From: Symbiodinium natans
Lineage: Eukaryota > Sar > Dinophyceae > Suessiales > Symbiodiniaceae
Assembly: GCA_905221605.1 (NCBI GenBank)
Contig: CAJNDS010002406.1
Span: 356,001 to 369,988, forward strand
Length of the DNA stretch: 13,988 nucleotides
Reading direction: 5' to 3'
Shown: positions 6,934 to 13,325 of the stretch, in pieces
Numbering within the stretch: the first letter of the stretch is position 1
How the letters are laid out: each line of letters starts with the position of its first letter
The notes under the pieces: generated by a model
What the model was told of the DNA's origin: nothing
The model's input: the letters and a program-made list of their open reading frames with translations, nothing else
Database searches by the model: none
Program-made: the position numbers and the translations under genes

Positions 6934-8099
6934 GAGACCACCGCAGCCTTCATGAAGCATCTCACGTAGGCACAGGCGCAAAATGAGTTGCACTTCTTCA
7001 TCGCATGCTATGGCCCCAGGAGAATATGGGCTTGCAAGATGGGCGCCACAACCGGCTCCCATGTGCCAGTGCACCGCGTATTACAAGCTGGGAGGATGCG
7101 GAAGTCTTTAAGATCAACCACGAGCCATACACGAACACGCCGATCGGATGATGTCTTTCCCATGCATAGATATTTCTCCAACTTTGTGTGTGGTGTGTTT
7201 CCTTTGGGTTTAGGGTTTAAGGGTGTAGGGTTTAGGGTTTAGGGTTTAGGGTTTAGGGCACACCCAGGAAGAAGGTGTTCCTGCGGAAGGGTGAAGTCCC
7301 GCCATTGACCCAAATCAGCGTGGCCGATTTTCTGGAAGGGACCTATTTCGAGGATCATGACCACGAGGACATGTTCGAGATGTTCTATGTGCTGTCAGGC
7401 GCGGCCCAACACGACTCTCGAAAACCCGAAACCCTAAACCCTAAACCCTAAGTTCCTTCATAAGACCGACAGGAGCTGGCTGCTTTGCCACTACCGAGCG
7501 GGATGCCACGTCCGGGCGGTGGAGTCGTTCCGAGGCGCCATGGGATCCGACGTAGTTTGAATATGGCTTAGGACCAGGTTTTTAGGGCCCTAATTCCTAC
7601 CAAGAACCAGGGGAGAGTAGGACCAGGATTTGCTCCGGGAGTTTTGGAGTTTAGGATATATGTTTTTGTTGTTGCTTCTTACTTGTTTGTTTATTTCTAT
7701 CTGTATTTATATAGTTTTACATGGTTTAGGACCCTGTTTATAAGCCCTAAACACTCAACCTAAGCTGAAGCCAAGGTTGCTGCTGAGCCTGGCTTGCTTC
7801 TGCATCTACCACCGGGAGTGCAGAATCTCAGCGCACAGCTCTGGGTTTACGTACTAGTAGGGTTTAGGGTTTAGGGTTTAGGCTACTAGTAGGGTTCAGA
7901 GGGCGGGTTGCGCAGTTATCTACTTTCAACAGGGAGAGTTTAGGGATTCGGGCTTGCAGCGGTTGAGGCAACGATTTCTTTGGCTTCTTGGGCTTGGCTG
8001 GGCGCCGGACTTCAACCCTGAGCCCTGGATCCCACTCTCAGGCATGCGGGCCTCACTGACACTGGCTTTCGCTTTCTCATGCTTGGAGCCGCCACCCAG
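6934..8099 (+). CDS. cupin-domain protein, five joined exons (partial)
   Basis: Exons 6934-6965, 7070-7141, 7268-7398, 7473-7551 and 8042-8099 join with matching phases (2, 2, 1, 2). Donors are GT 6966, GA 7142, GC 7399 and GT 7552; every intron ends AG. The reading is ETTAAFMKHLT, then APRITSWEDAEVFKINHEP, then KKVFLRKGEVPPLTQISVAD. This leads into cupin motif 1, G-TYFED-HDH-EDMF-E-MFYVLS-G, a perfect G(x5)HxH(x4)E(x6)G. Next come AGCFATTERDATSGRWSRSE and APWDPTHAGLTDTGFRFLML, where PTH-x-GLTDTG is a plausible motif 2 with its His ligand. Two His plus Glu from motif 1 and the motif 2 His are the classic cupin metal ligands, so a metal-binding beta-barrel is likely; substrate and reaction are unknown. 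The N-terminus and start codon are not found, and upstream exons may belong to it. The least certain junction is the GA donor at 7142. TAG at 7552-7554 in the exon frame is read as part of the donor GTAGTT, not as a stop. Confidence 0.75.
7205..7258 (+). repeat. TTTAGGG array inside a cupin-gene intron
   Basis: Six to seven TTTAGGG-like units, with one TTTAAGGG and one TGTAGGG variant, between exons 7070-7141 and 7268-7398. It ends 7 bases before the acceptor AG. It is one of the few G-rich arrays close to an acceptor, so the strand rule is not absolute. Confidence 0.95.
7399..7472 (+). other. 74-nt GC-AG intron carrying CCCTAAA repeats
   Basis: GC donor (TCAG|GCGCGG) and acceptor ACAG|GAG flank a 74-nt intron. 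Its central third (7425-7451) is CCCTAAA repeat. Removing it joins cupin motif 1 to its next strand in phase 1; reading through it gives translated repeat and a stop. It is the shortest and best-supported repeat-bearing intron here. Confidence 0.7.
7425..7451 (-). repeat. short CCCTAAA array inside the 74-nt intron
   Basis: CCCGAAA followed by three CCCTAAA units, ending 19 bases before the acceptor AG at 7471-7472. Confidence 0.95.
7552..8041 (+). other. long cupin-gene intron with AT-rich part
   Basis: Starts GTAGTT and ends CACTCTCAG before exon 8042. It includes an AT-rich segment near 7650-7730 and the TTTAGGG cluster at 7852-7896. No exon was recognised inside; if one exists it would have to be a multiple of three and enter and leave in phase 2. 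Confidence 0.5.
7852..7896 (+). repeat. TTTAGGG triplet between 13-bp direct repeats
   Basis: TACTAGTAGGGTT occurs at 7852-7864 and 7884-7896. It encloses three TTTAGGG-type units and contains the palindrome CTACTAGTAG in its right copy. Confidence 0.9.
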
Positions 8100-8135
8100 G
8101 TCGGGGGGCTTCTGGGAGGGGCCCCTGGAGTGGGG

Positions 8136-8225
8136 TTTTTCTTTGTCATAGCGGGGTAACATTTTACATTCTTAAGGGCACTTCAACTCAATAAGGAATA
8201 GAAATTAGAAGACAATTCCCAACCA
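8136..8225 (+). repeat. dispersed degenerate repeat, copy 1
   Basis: Shares TTTGTCATAG (8142-8151) and CAATAAGGAATA (8189-8200), then AAAT and AGAA, with copy 2 at about 9111-9177, in the same order. Both are AT-richer than their surroundings. The nature is unknown; it could be a decayed short mobile element. Confidence 0.6.
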
Positions 8226-8332
8226 TGAACTAGTTTTTGGGAATGTTCTCATCGGCTCGCCCTGTAAGAGTTTGGGGGCCGCTGGCTTGCATGTAGGTGT
8301 TATGCCTGCGCAACAGAGCCGAGGGCTTTGCA

Positions 8333-8374
8333 GTATATATATATATATATGTATATACATACATGTGCACATGT
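8333..8374. repeat. (TA)n tract and ACATGTGCACATGT palindrome
   Basis: An alternating TA run is followed by a perfect 14-base palindrome at 8361-8374. Overlapping ORFs on both strands here are artefacts of the alternating sequence. Confidence 0.9.
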
Positions 8375-8489
8375 GTTGTGTTATTCCCCGCCCTGGGTGT
8401 GGTATTGTTAGATGTTGTGCTCCTCGCCTCCTTCCGGGGCCTGATCCCTTCAGGGCGCACCCCCAAAAAAAGCCCATCGAGAGTCCCGA

Positions 8490-8610
8490 CGAGTATCCTT
8501 GGAGTGCACACGCCCCCCCCCCCAGGACGGAGAGTGCTCAGATTGAGTGCCCACGCCCAGAGAATCCCGCAAGAGAGCTGAGTATATCACTGGAGTGCCC
8601 ACCTTCGGCA
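8490..8610 (+). repeat. degenerate tandem GAGTGC-CCACGCCC repeat
   Basis: GAGTGC followed by CACACGCCC or CCCACGCCC/CCCACC occurs at 8502, 8545 and 8593. The 8490 and 8580 units both start GAGTAT. The period is about 43-48 bases and weakly conserved. Confidence 0.4.
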
Positions 8611-8675
8611 ATAGCCTGTGTTCCCACGTCAGGTAGCTGCAGCGTGGAGATGATCGGAGTAGATATGTCTTTTGT

Positions 8676-8740
8676 ATATGCATATGGGTATGCATATGTA
8701 TATATGTATAGAGATACACACACTTTTATATAGATATATC
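8676..8740. repeat. AT-rich TATGTATA tract
   Basis: Imperfect alternating purine-pyrimidine sequence with CATATG and TATATA words. It gives spurious Tyr/Met/Ile-rich ORFs on both strands. Confidence 0.85.
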
Positions 8741-8744
8741 CTTG

Positions 8745-8863
8745 ACTTGAGCCAGCGGCGACTTGACGAGGATGAGGCTTGCACCAAAACTGCACTCATC
8801 ACCTCCGGCACGTCAAACACCTGCCGCCCTGCAGCTGTGGATCCTGGGGCTAAGGGGGCTTGA
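8745..8863 (+). CDS. possible exon, protein unknown
   Basis: After the AT tract one frame reads LSQRRLDEDEACTKTALITS, then a Pro/Ala-rich stretch to a TGA at 8861-8863. The first part looks coding. The exon would more likely start after the AG at 8755 (GCCAG|CGG) and leave near GT 8812; boundaries are weak. Confidence 0.35.
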
Positions 8864-9035
8864 GGGCTCCTTGTGAGGATGCTGTGCTTGGGCTTTCAAG
8901 GTTCGGGCTGATTCGGGTGCTGACTTGGGTAAGAATGGACAAAACAAGTAAATATGTGGTAAGATAGCGATGGGGGATTGCCTTCCTCGAGGTTTAAGCA
9001 GTTTTGGGCCGCCTGTGAGCTGTGGGTTCGCTCTT

Positions 9036-9074
9036 GTGGGGGGTGGTGGGTGGCTGGGTGGGGGGTGGGGGGGA
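9036..9074 (+). repeat. G-rich GGGTGG tract, potential G-quadruplex
   Basis: Runs of three or more G separated by one or two bases over about 39 bases, a sequence able to form a G-quadruplex. It is not telomeric in unit. Confidence 0.7.
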
Positions 9075-9110
9075 ACACAAAAATATGGGTCCGTTGGTTG
9101 CAATTTTAGT

Positions 9111-9177
9111 TTTTTGTCATAGTAAATTCCCAATAAGGAATAAAAATGAGAATTTAAAACATAACCCCAACAATGTA
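9111..9177 (+). repeat. dispersed degenerate repeat, copy 2
   Basis: Contains TTTGTCATAG (9114-9123) and CAATAAGGAATA (9132-9143) followed by AAAATGAGAA, matching copy 1 at 8136-8225. The distance between the two words is 37 bases in copy 1 and 8 in copy 2, so an indel separates them. Confidence 0.6.
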
Positions 9178-9233
9178 GCAGAAAAGGGCTTAGGGTTCAT
9201 CAGTGGGTCTTGGCCATGGCACGTGCAGTTGAG

Positions 9234-9286
9234 GCAAGGCCACTACTCAGTTCAAGCAGCTGCAGGCATCGAACAAGGCCGAGGGA
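9234..9286 (+). CDS. small exon, coiled-coil-like
   Basis: Lies between AG|G at 9233 and GT donor GTGTGT at 9287. It encodes KATTQFKQLQASNKAEG, a helical, charged sequence. The frame is closed by TGA directly upstream, which supports an exon start at the AG. It stays open far downstream (to about 9430) as a Gly/Leu/Val-rich sequence, so the exon could be longer. Confidence 0.45.
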
Positions 9287-9512
9287 GTGTGTGTCCGAGG
9301 AGTCGGGCAGCGTGGGCAGTGTAGCCCTGTATGGTCTGGGCTTCTGGGATTTTTCGGGCTTCTGTGGTCCGCGGTGGTACGGGAAGTTTGCGGGATGCTT
9401 GTAAGTCTGCCTCAGGATTCTCGGGCTGCATGATACGTCGCCTCAATCTTGCTCTGCCTTTGTTCGTTGTTGGGCTGATAGCAGGCACGTCAACCCGGGA
9501 TTCTTGCCTCAG

Positions 9513-9613
9513 TAGATGAAACCAAGCAGCTGGAGATCAGAAGTGCCGCACATCGCGCTCGTCCTTTGCACAGAGAGCGTGCAGGAAACAAAGCCAGCTG
9601 GGATCGTAGCTAA
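9513..9613 (+). CDS. exon candidate, basic protein end
   Basis: After the acceptor ATTCTTGCCTCAG at 9512 the frame reads DETKQLEIRSAAHRARPLHR, then ERAGNKASWDRS to TAA at 9611-9613. It enters in phase 1. It may be a terminal exon, or may leave earlier by a GC donor. Unknown family. Confidence 0.45.
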
Positions 9614-9771
9614 ACCCAATTTGAGAACGACACGGCCCCGATGGCTGCACTACTTCTTCTAGACTTGTTTAAAGACCCTGATTAGCGTGCAGTTCCCAAA
9701 CCCTGCAAGGCGCAACGCGCACCCCGGAAGCACTTAAATCATTGAGCCTTGCGATTCCTGAGGCCCTATAA

Positions 9772-10275
9772 AGCTTAAGCCTCGCCTTAAAACCCTCACC
9801 GCACGCCAGACCATCGCAGATTCGAGTGGATCTGACGTCCGGCAAAGGCCTCTCCTTACCTCAGGCGGGCTCTGATCCTAAACCGTCAGAGCCTACAGAC
9901 TGCGAGCGAACGAGGGAGCGGGACCAGCCATGTAAACTGCTGCGCCATATCACCCTACGACAGATGGCTAGACTCAACAACGCAGAGGCTTGTAGGCTGA
10001 AAGGGCGGGCTCTTGACAAAAACGTTGCAGGTGTTCCAGGTTTTGGCGAGCCGGCGCTAGGGCCAGAAGGTTCAGATAGCAGACATGAAGCTTGCAAACT
10101 GGCCCGATGTCCCCTAGCCCTAAACTCTCGGGGACTGAACCCCGAACTTTCGGGCCCACCCATACCTATCCACGTTAAGGGTACACTCAAACCGCAACTG
10201 GGACAGACCCGTGGGTTCTACAGAAGCTCTGCTTGGGCAACTCTTAAGCTGTTAAGAGGCCCCAAAAAACACTAA
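9772..10275 (+). CDS. 167-codon open frame, function unknown
   Basis: Open from just after a TAA at 9769 to a TAA at 10273-10275. This is the longest uninterrupted plus frame outside the LINE. It has only GTG near the start, and its composition (Arg, Pro, Gly, Leu, Cys) is unremarkable. A C-terminal end GPKKH precedes the C-rich array. It could be a long exon or a chance open frame in GC-rich DNA; antisense frames are open too. Low confidence. Confidence 0.25.
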   Translation, partial: SLSLALKPSPHARPSQIRVDLTSGKGLSLPQAGSDPKPSEPTDCERTRERDQPCKLLRHITLRQMARLNNAEACRLKGRALDKNVAGVPGFGEPALGPEGSDSRHEACKLARCPLALNSRGLNPELSGPPIPIHVKGTLKPQLGQTRGFYRSSAWATLKLLRGPKKH

Positions 10276-10374
10276 ACCCCTAAACCCCTAAACCCCTAAA
10301 CCCCTAAACCCCTAAACCCCTAAACCCCTAAACCCCTAAACCCTAAACCCTTAACCCCTAAACCCTAAACCCTA
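10272..10374 (-). repeat. CCCCTAAA octamer array (8 perfect units) passing into CCCTAAA
   Basis: Eight perfect CCCCTAAA units (TTTAGGGG on minus) are followed by CCCTAAA, CCCTTAA and CCCCTAAA variants. It is the only long run of the octamer in the window. Confidence 0.95.
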
Positions 10375-10385
10375 ACGGTTGAAGT

Positions 10386-10516
10386 CCCCAAAACTTAGAT
10401 ATCGCCCGAAGGTTCGAAACCTTAAATCGGCCCGCGAAAGCCTGCCAGGCGAGCTCCCGAGCGTTCTGGACCTCTCTTGGCTGCAGCTGCCCCCAAGGCC
10501 GCTTAACGCCCCCTTA
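10386..10516 (+). CDS. possible exon between C-rich and G-rich arrays
   Basis: After GGTTGAAG (10385) two frames are open through the whole 131-base spacer. One contains KVRNLKSARESLPGELPSVL and the other NLDIARRFETLNRPAKACQA. The left-C, right-G layout matches the other array-bounded exons. Frame and donor are unresolved. Confidence 0.4.
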
Positions 10517-10600
10517 GGAGTTTAGGGTTTTTGGGGTTTTGGGGGTTTTTAGGGTTTTTAGGGCTTTTAGGGCTTTTAGGCCTTTTAGGGTTTAAGAGTC
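10517..10600 (+). repeat. G-rich T-expanded array (TTTTTAGGG, CTTTTAGGG)
   Basis: Units of nine bases or more with extra T residues: TTTTTAGGG, CTTTTAGGG, TTTTGGGG. A third repeat flavour different from TTTAGGG and TTTATAGGG. Confidence 0.85.
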
Positions 10601-10700
10601 TTAAGGTGTGTTGTTCACGTTCACGTCAAGCCCCGCAGCGCATGAATCTTGCCATGTCGCATGGTCGTTAGGAATTTCTGGTTCGGAGGGGAGTAGCGAG

Positions 10701-11415
10701 GCGGCTCTTCATCGCCACTCCGCCGGGATCCGCTGCGGATGTGCAGGTGACCCAGGCGCGGGAACCCACGATGTTTTTTTGTAGGTGTCTCAAGCCTCTC
10801 ATCAGGGATTTTGAAATGCAAGACTGCAAAGAAGTAGGTGGTGGGCTCTTATGTGGGTGCAGGATCTAGCCGTGAATGGGATCAGGAGTGGATCAGGGCA
10901 GAGAGTTTGCCGGAATGATGCCAGAAGCCTTGGGCGCAAGACTCAAATTCAACACAGTAGCTCTCGAACGTGAAGTGCCTGGCTAGTATGTTCAAACTAA
11001 CGGAAGATGAATGACTTGTCACATGGAGGCGCATTCAACCCTAAGCCCCCCAACCACACCGGCAGCGGGGAGGGGGGGGTGGGGTGGGGTGGACCCTAAA
11101 CTCTAAACCCTAACCCCAACCCCCAACCACATCACAGGGAGGTGACGAGGTGACAACGCCACATCATATGTGTATTTATTCGCGAACACAACACTCACTC
11201 ACTCACTCACTCACTCACTCACTCACTCACTCACTCACTCACTCACACCCACACCCACACCCACACTCACACTCACACTCACACTGACACTCACACTCAC
11301 ACACCTACACCTACACCTACACCGGAAGTTCCAAGCCCCAAAGCCGAAGTGTTGAGTTAAGGTTAGGTGTGAACCTCTTGCGGAGGCCTTCTATGTGTTG
11401 AACGGCTCTGGCAAG
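10701..11415 (+). CDS. second cupin-like protein segment, five joined exons (partial)
   Basis: Exons 10701-10746, 10785-10833, 10897-10974, 11138-11169 and 11367-11415 join in phase (2, 0, 0, 2). All donors are GT (10747, 10834, 10975, 11170) and all acceptors are AG followed by G. The reading is PLRRDPLRMC, then CLKPLIRDFEMQDCKE, GREFAGMMPEALGARLKFNT, VALERE, GGDEVTTPHHM and CEPLAEAFYVLNGSGK. The order (strand VALERE, Gly-rich turn, His pair, E-AFYVLN-G) is that of cupin motif 1, but the second His of HxH would be Cys or displaced (PHHMCEPLAE), so metal binding may be altered. Motif 2 was not found downstream; it may lie beyond 11415, where GTCGCC could be the donor. Relation to the cupin at 6934-8099 is unclear: a second domain of one protein, or a tandem gene. 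Exon 1 is the weakest. Confidence 0.65.
10834..10896 (+). other. short 63-nt predicted intron
   Basis: GTAGGTGG to GGATCAG, 63 bases without telomeric repeat, joining phase-0 exon ends. It contains in-frame stops, so it must be spliced if the flanking exons are real. Confidence 0.5.
11092..11128 (-). repeat. short C-rich array before a 3' splice site
   Basis: CCCTAAA, CTCTAAA, CCCTAA and CCCCAA units ending 7 bases before the AG at 11136-11137 in predicted intron 10975-11137. The upstream part of the same intron has a G-rich tract (GGGGTGGGG) at 11067-11091. Confidence 0.9.
11192..11323 (+). repeat. ACTC, ACACCC/ACACTC and ACACCT microsatellites
   Basis: About 14 ACTC tetramers (11192-11246) pass into hexamers ACACCC and ACACTC and then ACACCT to 11323. 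They fill most of predicted intron 11170-11366, which separates the two halves of the second cupin motif 1. Confidence 0.9.
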
Positions 11416-11830
11416 GTCGCCGGCTCCACGTTGGAAGGACCTCCCCGACTTCATGCCAAACATCCGAAGACCGAAGTCCCTGCAGCGTGAGTGTGAGGGA
11501 CAGGGTCTACTTAGAGGTTATAACCCCCTGAGTGCCCTAATATGCAGATATAAGTACAGTTCTAATTGGTTAAGAAGTACCATGAACCTCCAAGTAGGTC
11601 CAGGGTGGTGGCAGGGCCTTTACATTGAGTGCCCTGAGCCTATGAAAGGTTTAGAGTTTCAGGGCTTCCTTCACCTCATTCTCAACTCCGGCTTCATTCA
11701 GGGCTTTTAAGACACTTTAGGGCTTTAGGGCCACGCTTCCCAAACGCAGGACCCAAACCCCACCTAAGGCTATAAGGACCATGCACCCAGCCTTGAGGAC
11801 GCCTGGAGCGAAACTCCTTTCTGCTGCTGC
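11416..11830 (+). other. probable intron(s) with weak exon candidates
   Basis: The 85-codon open frame at 11453-11710 is not convincing as a whole. A piece at about 11617-11650, after GTGGCAG and before GTTTAGAG, reads GLYIECPEPMK and could be a small exon. Nothing else was recognised. Confidence 0.3.
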
Positions 11831-11950
11831 CACCTGGGCATGCAGACGTTGAGATCACTGCGGAGATTGCTGGACTAGAGCTGCTCTGTGGATGCATTTT
11901 CGGGCGGGGAAACGTTTCAATTCTGGACCTTCCGGCGCAACATTGTTCAT
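11831..11950 (+). CDS. possible exon, protein unknown
   Basis: One frame reads LPPGHADVEITAEIAGLELL, then CGCIFGRGNVSILDLPAQH. It looks coding, although all frames are open up to about 11875. LPPGH recalls a cupin motif 2 loop (P-x-G-x-H), but the spacing is not diagnostic. Possible acceptors are CATGCAG (11845) or upstream; no donor could be chosen. Confidence 0.35.
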
Positions 11951-11958
11951 CGAGTCTC

Positions 11959-11985
11959 TTTTTTTTTTGGAGGGGGGGGGGGGGG
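11959..11985 (+). repeat. poly(T) then poly(G) run
   Basis: Ten T residues, GGA, then fourteen G residues. A homopolymer pair prone to assembly error. Confidence 0.9.
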
Positions 11986-12131
11986 CGGGGCGAGCGGGAG
12001 CTGCAGTTGCTCTAAATTGGGATAGGCATGCCGCTCCTGGATGAAGGGGAAAGGTGGCCTTTTTGAATGGTTCGTATGACCACCACGCAGTCATGTGTGT
12101 ACTTCCATGCACTATCGCCTTTACCAAGCTG

Positions 12132-12246
12132 ACCCTACACCCTACACCCTACACCCTACACCCTAAACCCTAAACCCTAAACCCTAAACCCTAAACCCTA
12201 TAAACCCTAAACCCTATAAACCCTATAAACCCTAAACCCTAAACCT
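12132..12246 (-). repeat. C-rich array with CCCTACA and CCCTATAAA variants
   Basis: Four CCCTACA units, then CCCTAAA units, then CCCTATAAA interspersed. It stops 10 bases before the pyrimidine-rich acceptor TTTTTTCAG at 12258. CCCTATAAA is the exact complement of the TTTATAGGG unit of the array at 12363-12490. Confidence 0.95.
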
Positions 12247-12270
12247 GCTTTTTTCAGGTTATTTCTGCTT

Positions 12271-12362
12271 TGCAGAGACTCACCCTAAGACGACGCGTCA
12301 CGGGAGTGAGTTGCAGGGTTTAGGGTGTGCCGCCATTGACCCGGAGCCTGTGCGAGTCGAGG
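12271..12362 (+). CDS. array-bounded exon, protein unknown
   Basis: Acceptors TTTTTTCAG (12258) and CTGCTTTGCAG (12270) lie directly upstream. From 12271 only one of three frames is open, reading THPKTTRHGSELQGLG, then CAAIDPEPVRVEG, to the GT donor GTGTAGGG at 12363. A single telomeric word GGGTTTAGGG (12317-12326) lies inside and is read in frame as GLG. The exon sits between complementary variant arrays. Confidence 0.5.
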
Positions 12363-12490
12363 GTGTAGGGCTTATAGGGTTTATAGGGTTCATAGGGTTT
12401 ATAGGGTTTATAGGGTTTATAGGGTTTATAGGGTTTATAGGGTTTATAGGGCTTATAGGGCTTATAGGGTTTAGGGTTTAGGGCTTAGCG
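12363..12490 (+). repeat. TTTATAGGG nonamer array from a 5' splice site
   Basis: Twelve or so units, mostly TTTATAGGG, with CTTATAGGG and TTCATAGGG variants, passing into TTTAGGG at the right end. The first unit GTGTAGGG begins at the predicted donor GT of the preceding exon. Confidence 0.95.
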
Positions 12491-12495
12491 TGCCC

Positions 12496-12636
12496 ATGGG
12501 CTCCCACACGTCTCAGGTTGCGCTTCGTCGTGGAGCTTGCAGAGGGAAGTTGCCAGCTCCCAGCACACGACGAGCTTTGAGGGCAACCGGCCGACAGAAA
12601 ACGGAGCGCAGCGAATATCTGCACCCTAAACCCTGA
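12496..12636 (+). CDS. possible small exon region, frame unresolved
   Basis: All three frames are open in most of 12516-12580. Candidate readings after CGTCTCAG (12516) are LRFVVELAEGSCQLPAHDEL and SSWSLQREVASSQHTTSFE. The ATG-started frame at 12496 ends in translated telomeric repeat and is less likely. The region is again between a G-rich array and a C-rich array. Confidence 0.3.
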   Translation: MGSHTSQVALRRGACRGKLPAPSTRRALRATGRQKTERSEYLHPKP

Positions 12637-12676
12637 TCCCTAGACCTAAACCTAAACCCTAAACCCTGAAACCCTT
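12622..12676 (-). repeat. degenerate CCCTAAA array
   Basis: CCCTAAA, CCCTGAT, CCCTAGA, CCTAAA and CCCTGAA units. Confidence 0.85.
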
Positions 12677-13017
12677 AACATCAACCCAAGTCCTGCGCAG
12701 CCCGACTCCTCTCCCGAAATATCCCGAAATCAGCCCTTCTGGGTAGTAGCAAGTTGCGTAGAGGCCTAAACACTTAGATTTGGGCTGGTCGCGGGTGATG
12801 AGTATACTCGTCCCAGATTACACAGCATGAAGCTTGCGATGCGCACGCCCGAACACGTTGTGCCCTGAATTCACGACATGGGCCCTGGATGTCTGTGAGT
12901 TGTTGATAGGTTCGGAGATTCCGTTAAGCCCTAACCCTTTCCCGAGGCTATCTGTGTTCTTGGTAGGTTTCTTCAGTTCAAACCCCACCGCCCCCAAACC
13001 CTAAAAGTTACGACAAG
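12677..13017 (+). other. no clear gene; C-rich run-in to an exon
   Basis: Only weak open pieces are seen, for example after CCCAG at 12818. The last 45 bases (CCCCACCG, CCCCCAAACCCTAAAAG) form a C-rich tract with one CCCTAAA unit just before the exon at 13018. Confidence 0.35.
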
Positions 13018-13325
13018 GTTGGCTTCGACGGCTCGGACAACGAATGGCGAGCGGAGTACTTGTCCGGGGCCTTGGATGCTGAGAGTCTGAAAGTTCTGGG
13101 GTGTGAAAATCACATGGCGTAGCTTTACAGTAGGCCTTCAGGGCTTAAGGAGTTGATGCTTGAGAGGTTAGGGTTGGGCAAATCCCATGCCAGCTCGAGC
13201 TCCTTGCAAGAATTCAGGGTGATTTCGCAGTAAAGGGCAACTGCTTGGTGATAGCTGACGGAGATAACTTGGGCACGACAACCGCCTTAAAGCCCAAAGA
13301 TAACCTTTTTCCAAAGGAAACTTAG
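13018..13325 (+). CDS. two-exon chain, protein C-terminus of unknown function
   Basis: Exons 13018-13092 and 13218-13325 join in phase 0. The first follows GACAAG|G and encodes VGFDGSDNEWRAEYLSGALD, then AESLK, before GT donor GTTCTGG. The second follows ATTCAG|G and encodes GDFAVKGNCLVIADGDNLGT, then TTALKPKDNLFPKET, ending at TAG 13323-13325. Both frames look strongly coding (acidic, balanced composition). If the TAG is used this is a terminal exon; no polyadenylation signal was identified. The domain is not recognised. Confidence 0.55.

Noticed and set aside
8205-8820. Several overlapping ORFs on both strands rich in Tyr, Ile, Met and His
   Set aside because: They are produced by alternating TA/CA microsatellites, which stay open on both strands.
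9861-10190. Minus ORFs opposite the plus frame at 9772-10275
   Set aside because: Antisense shadows in GC-rich sequence without motifs; the plus frame is itself only weakly supported.
11170-11355. ORF with Thr-His-Ser-Leu repeats
   Set aside because: It is a direct translation of the ACTC microsatellite inside a predicted intron.
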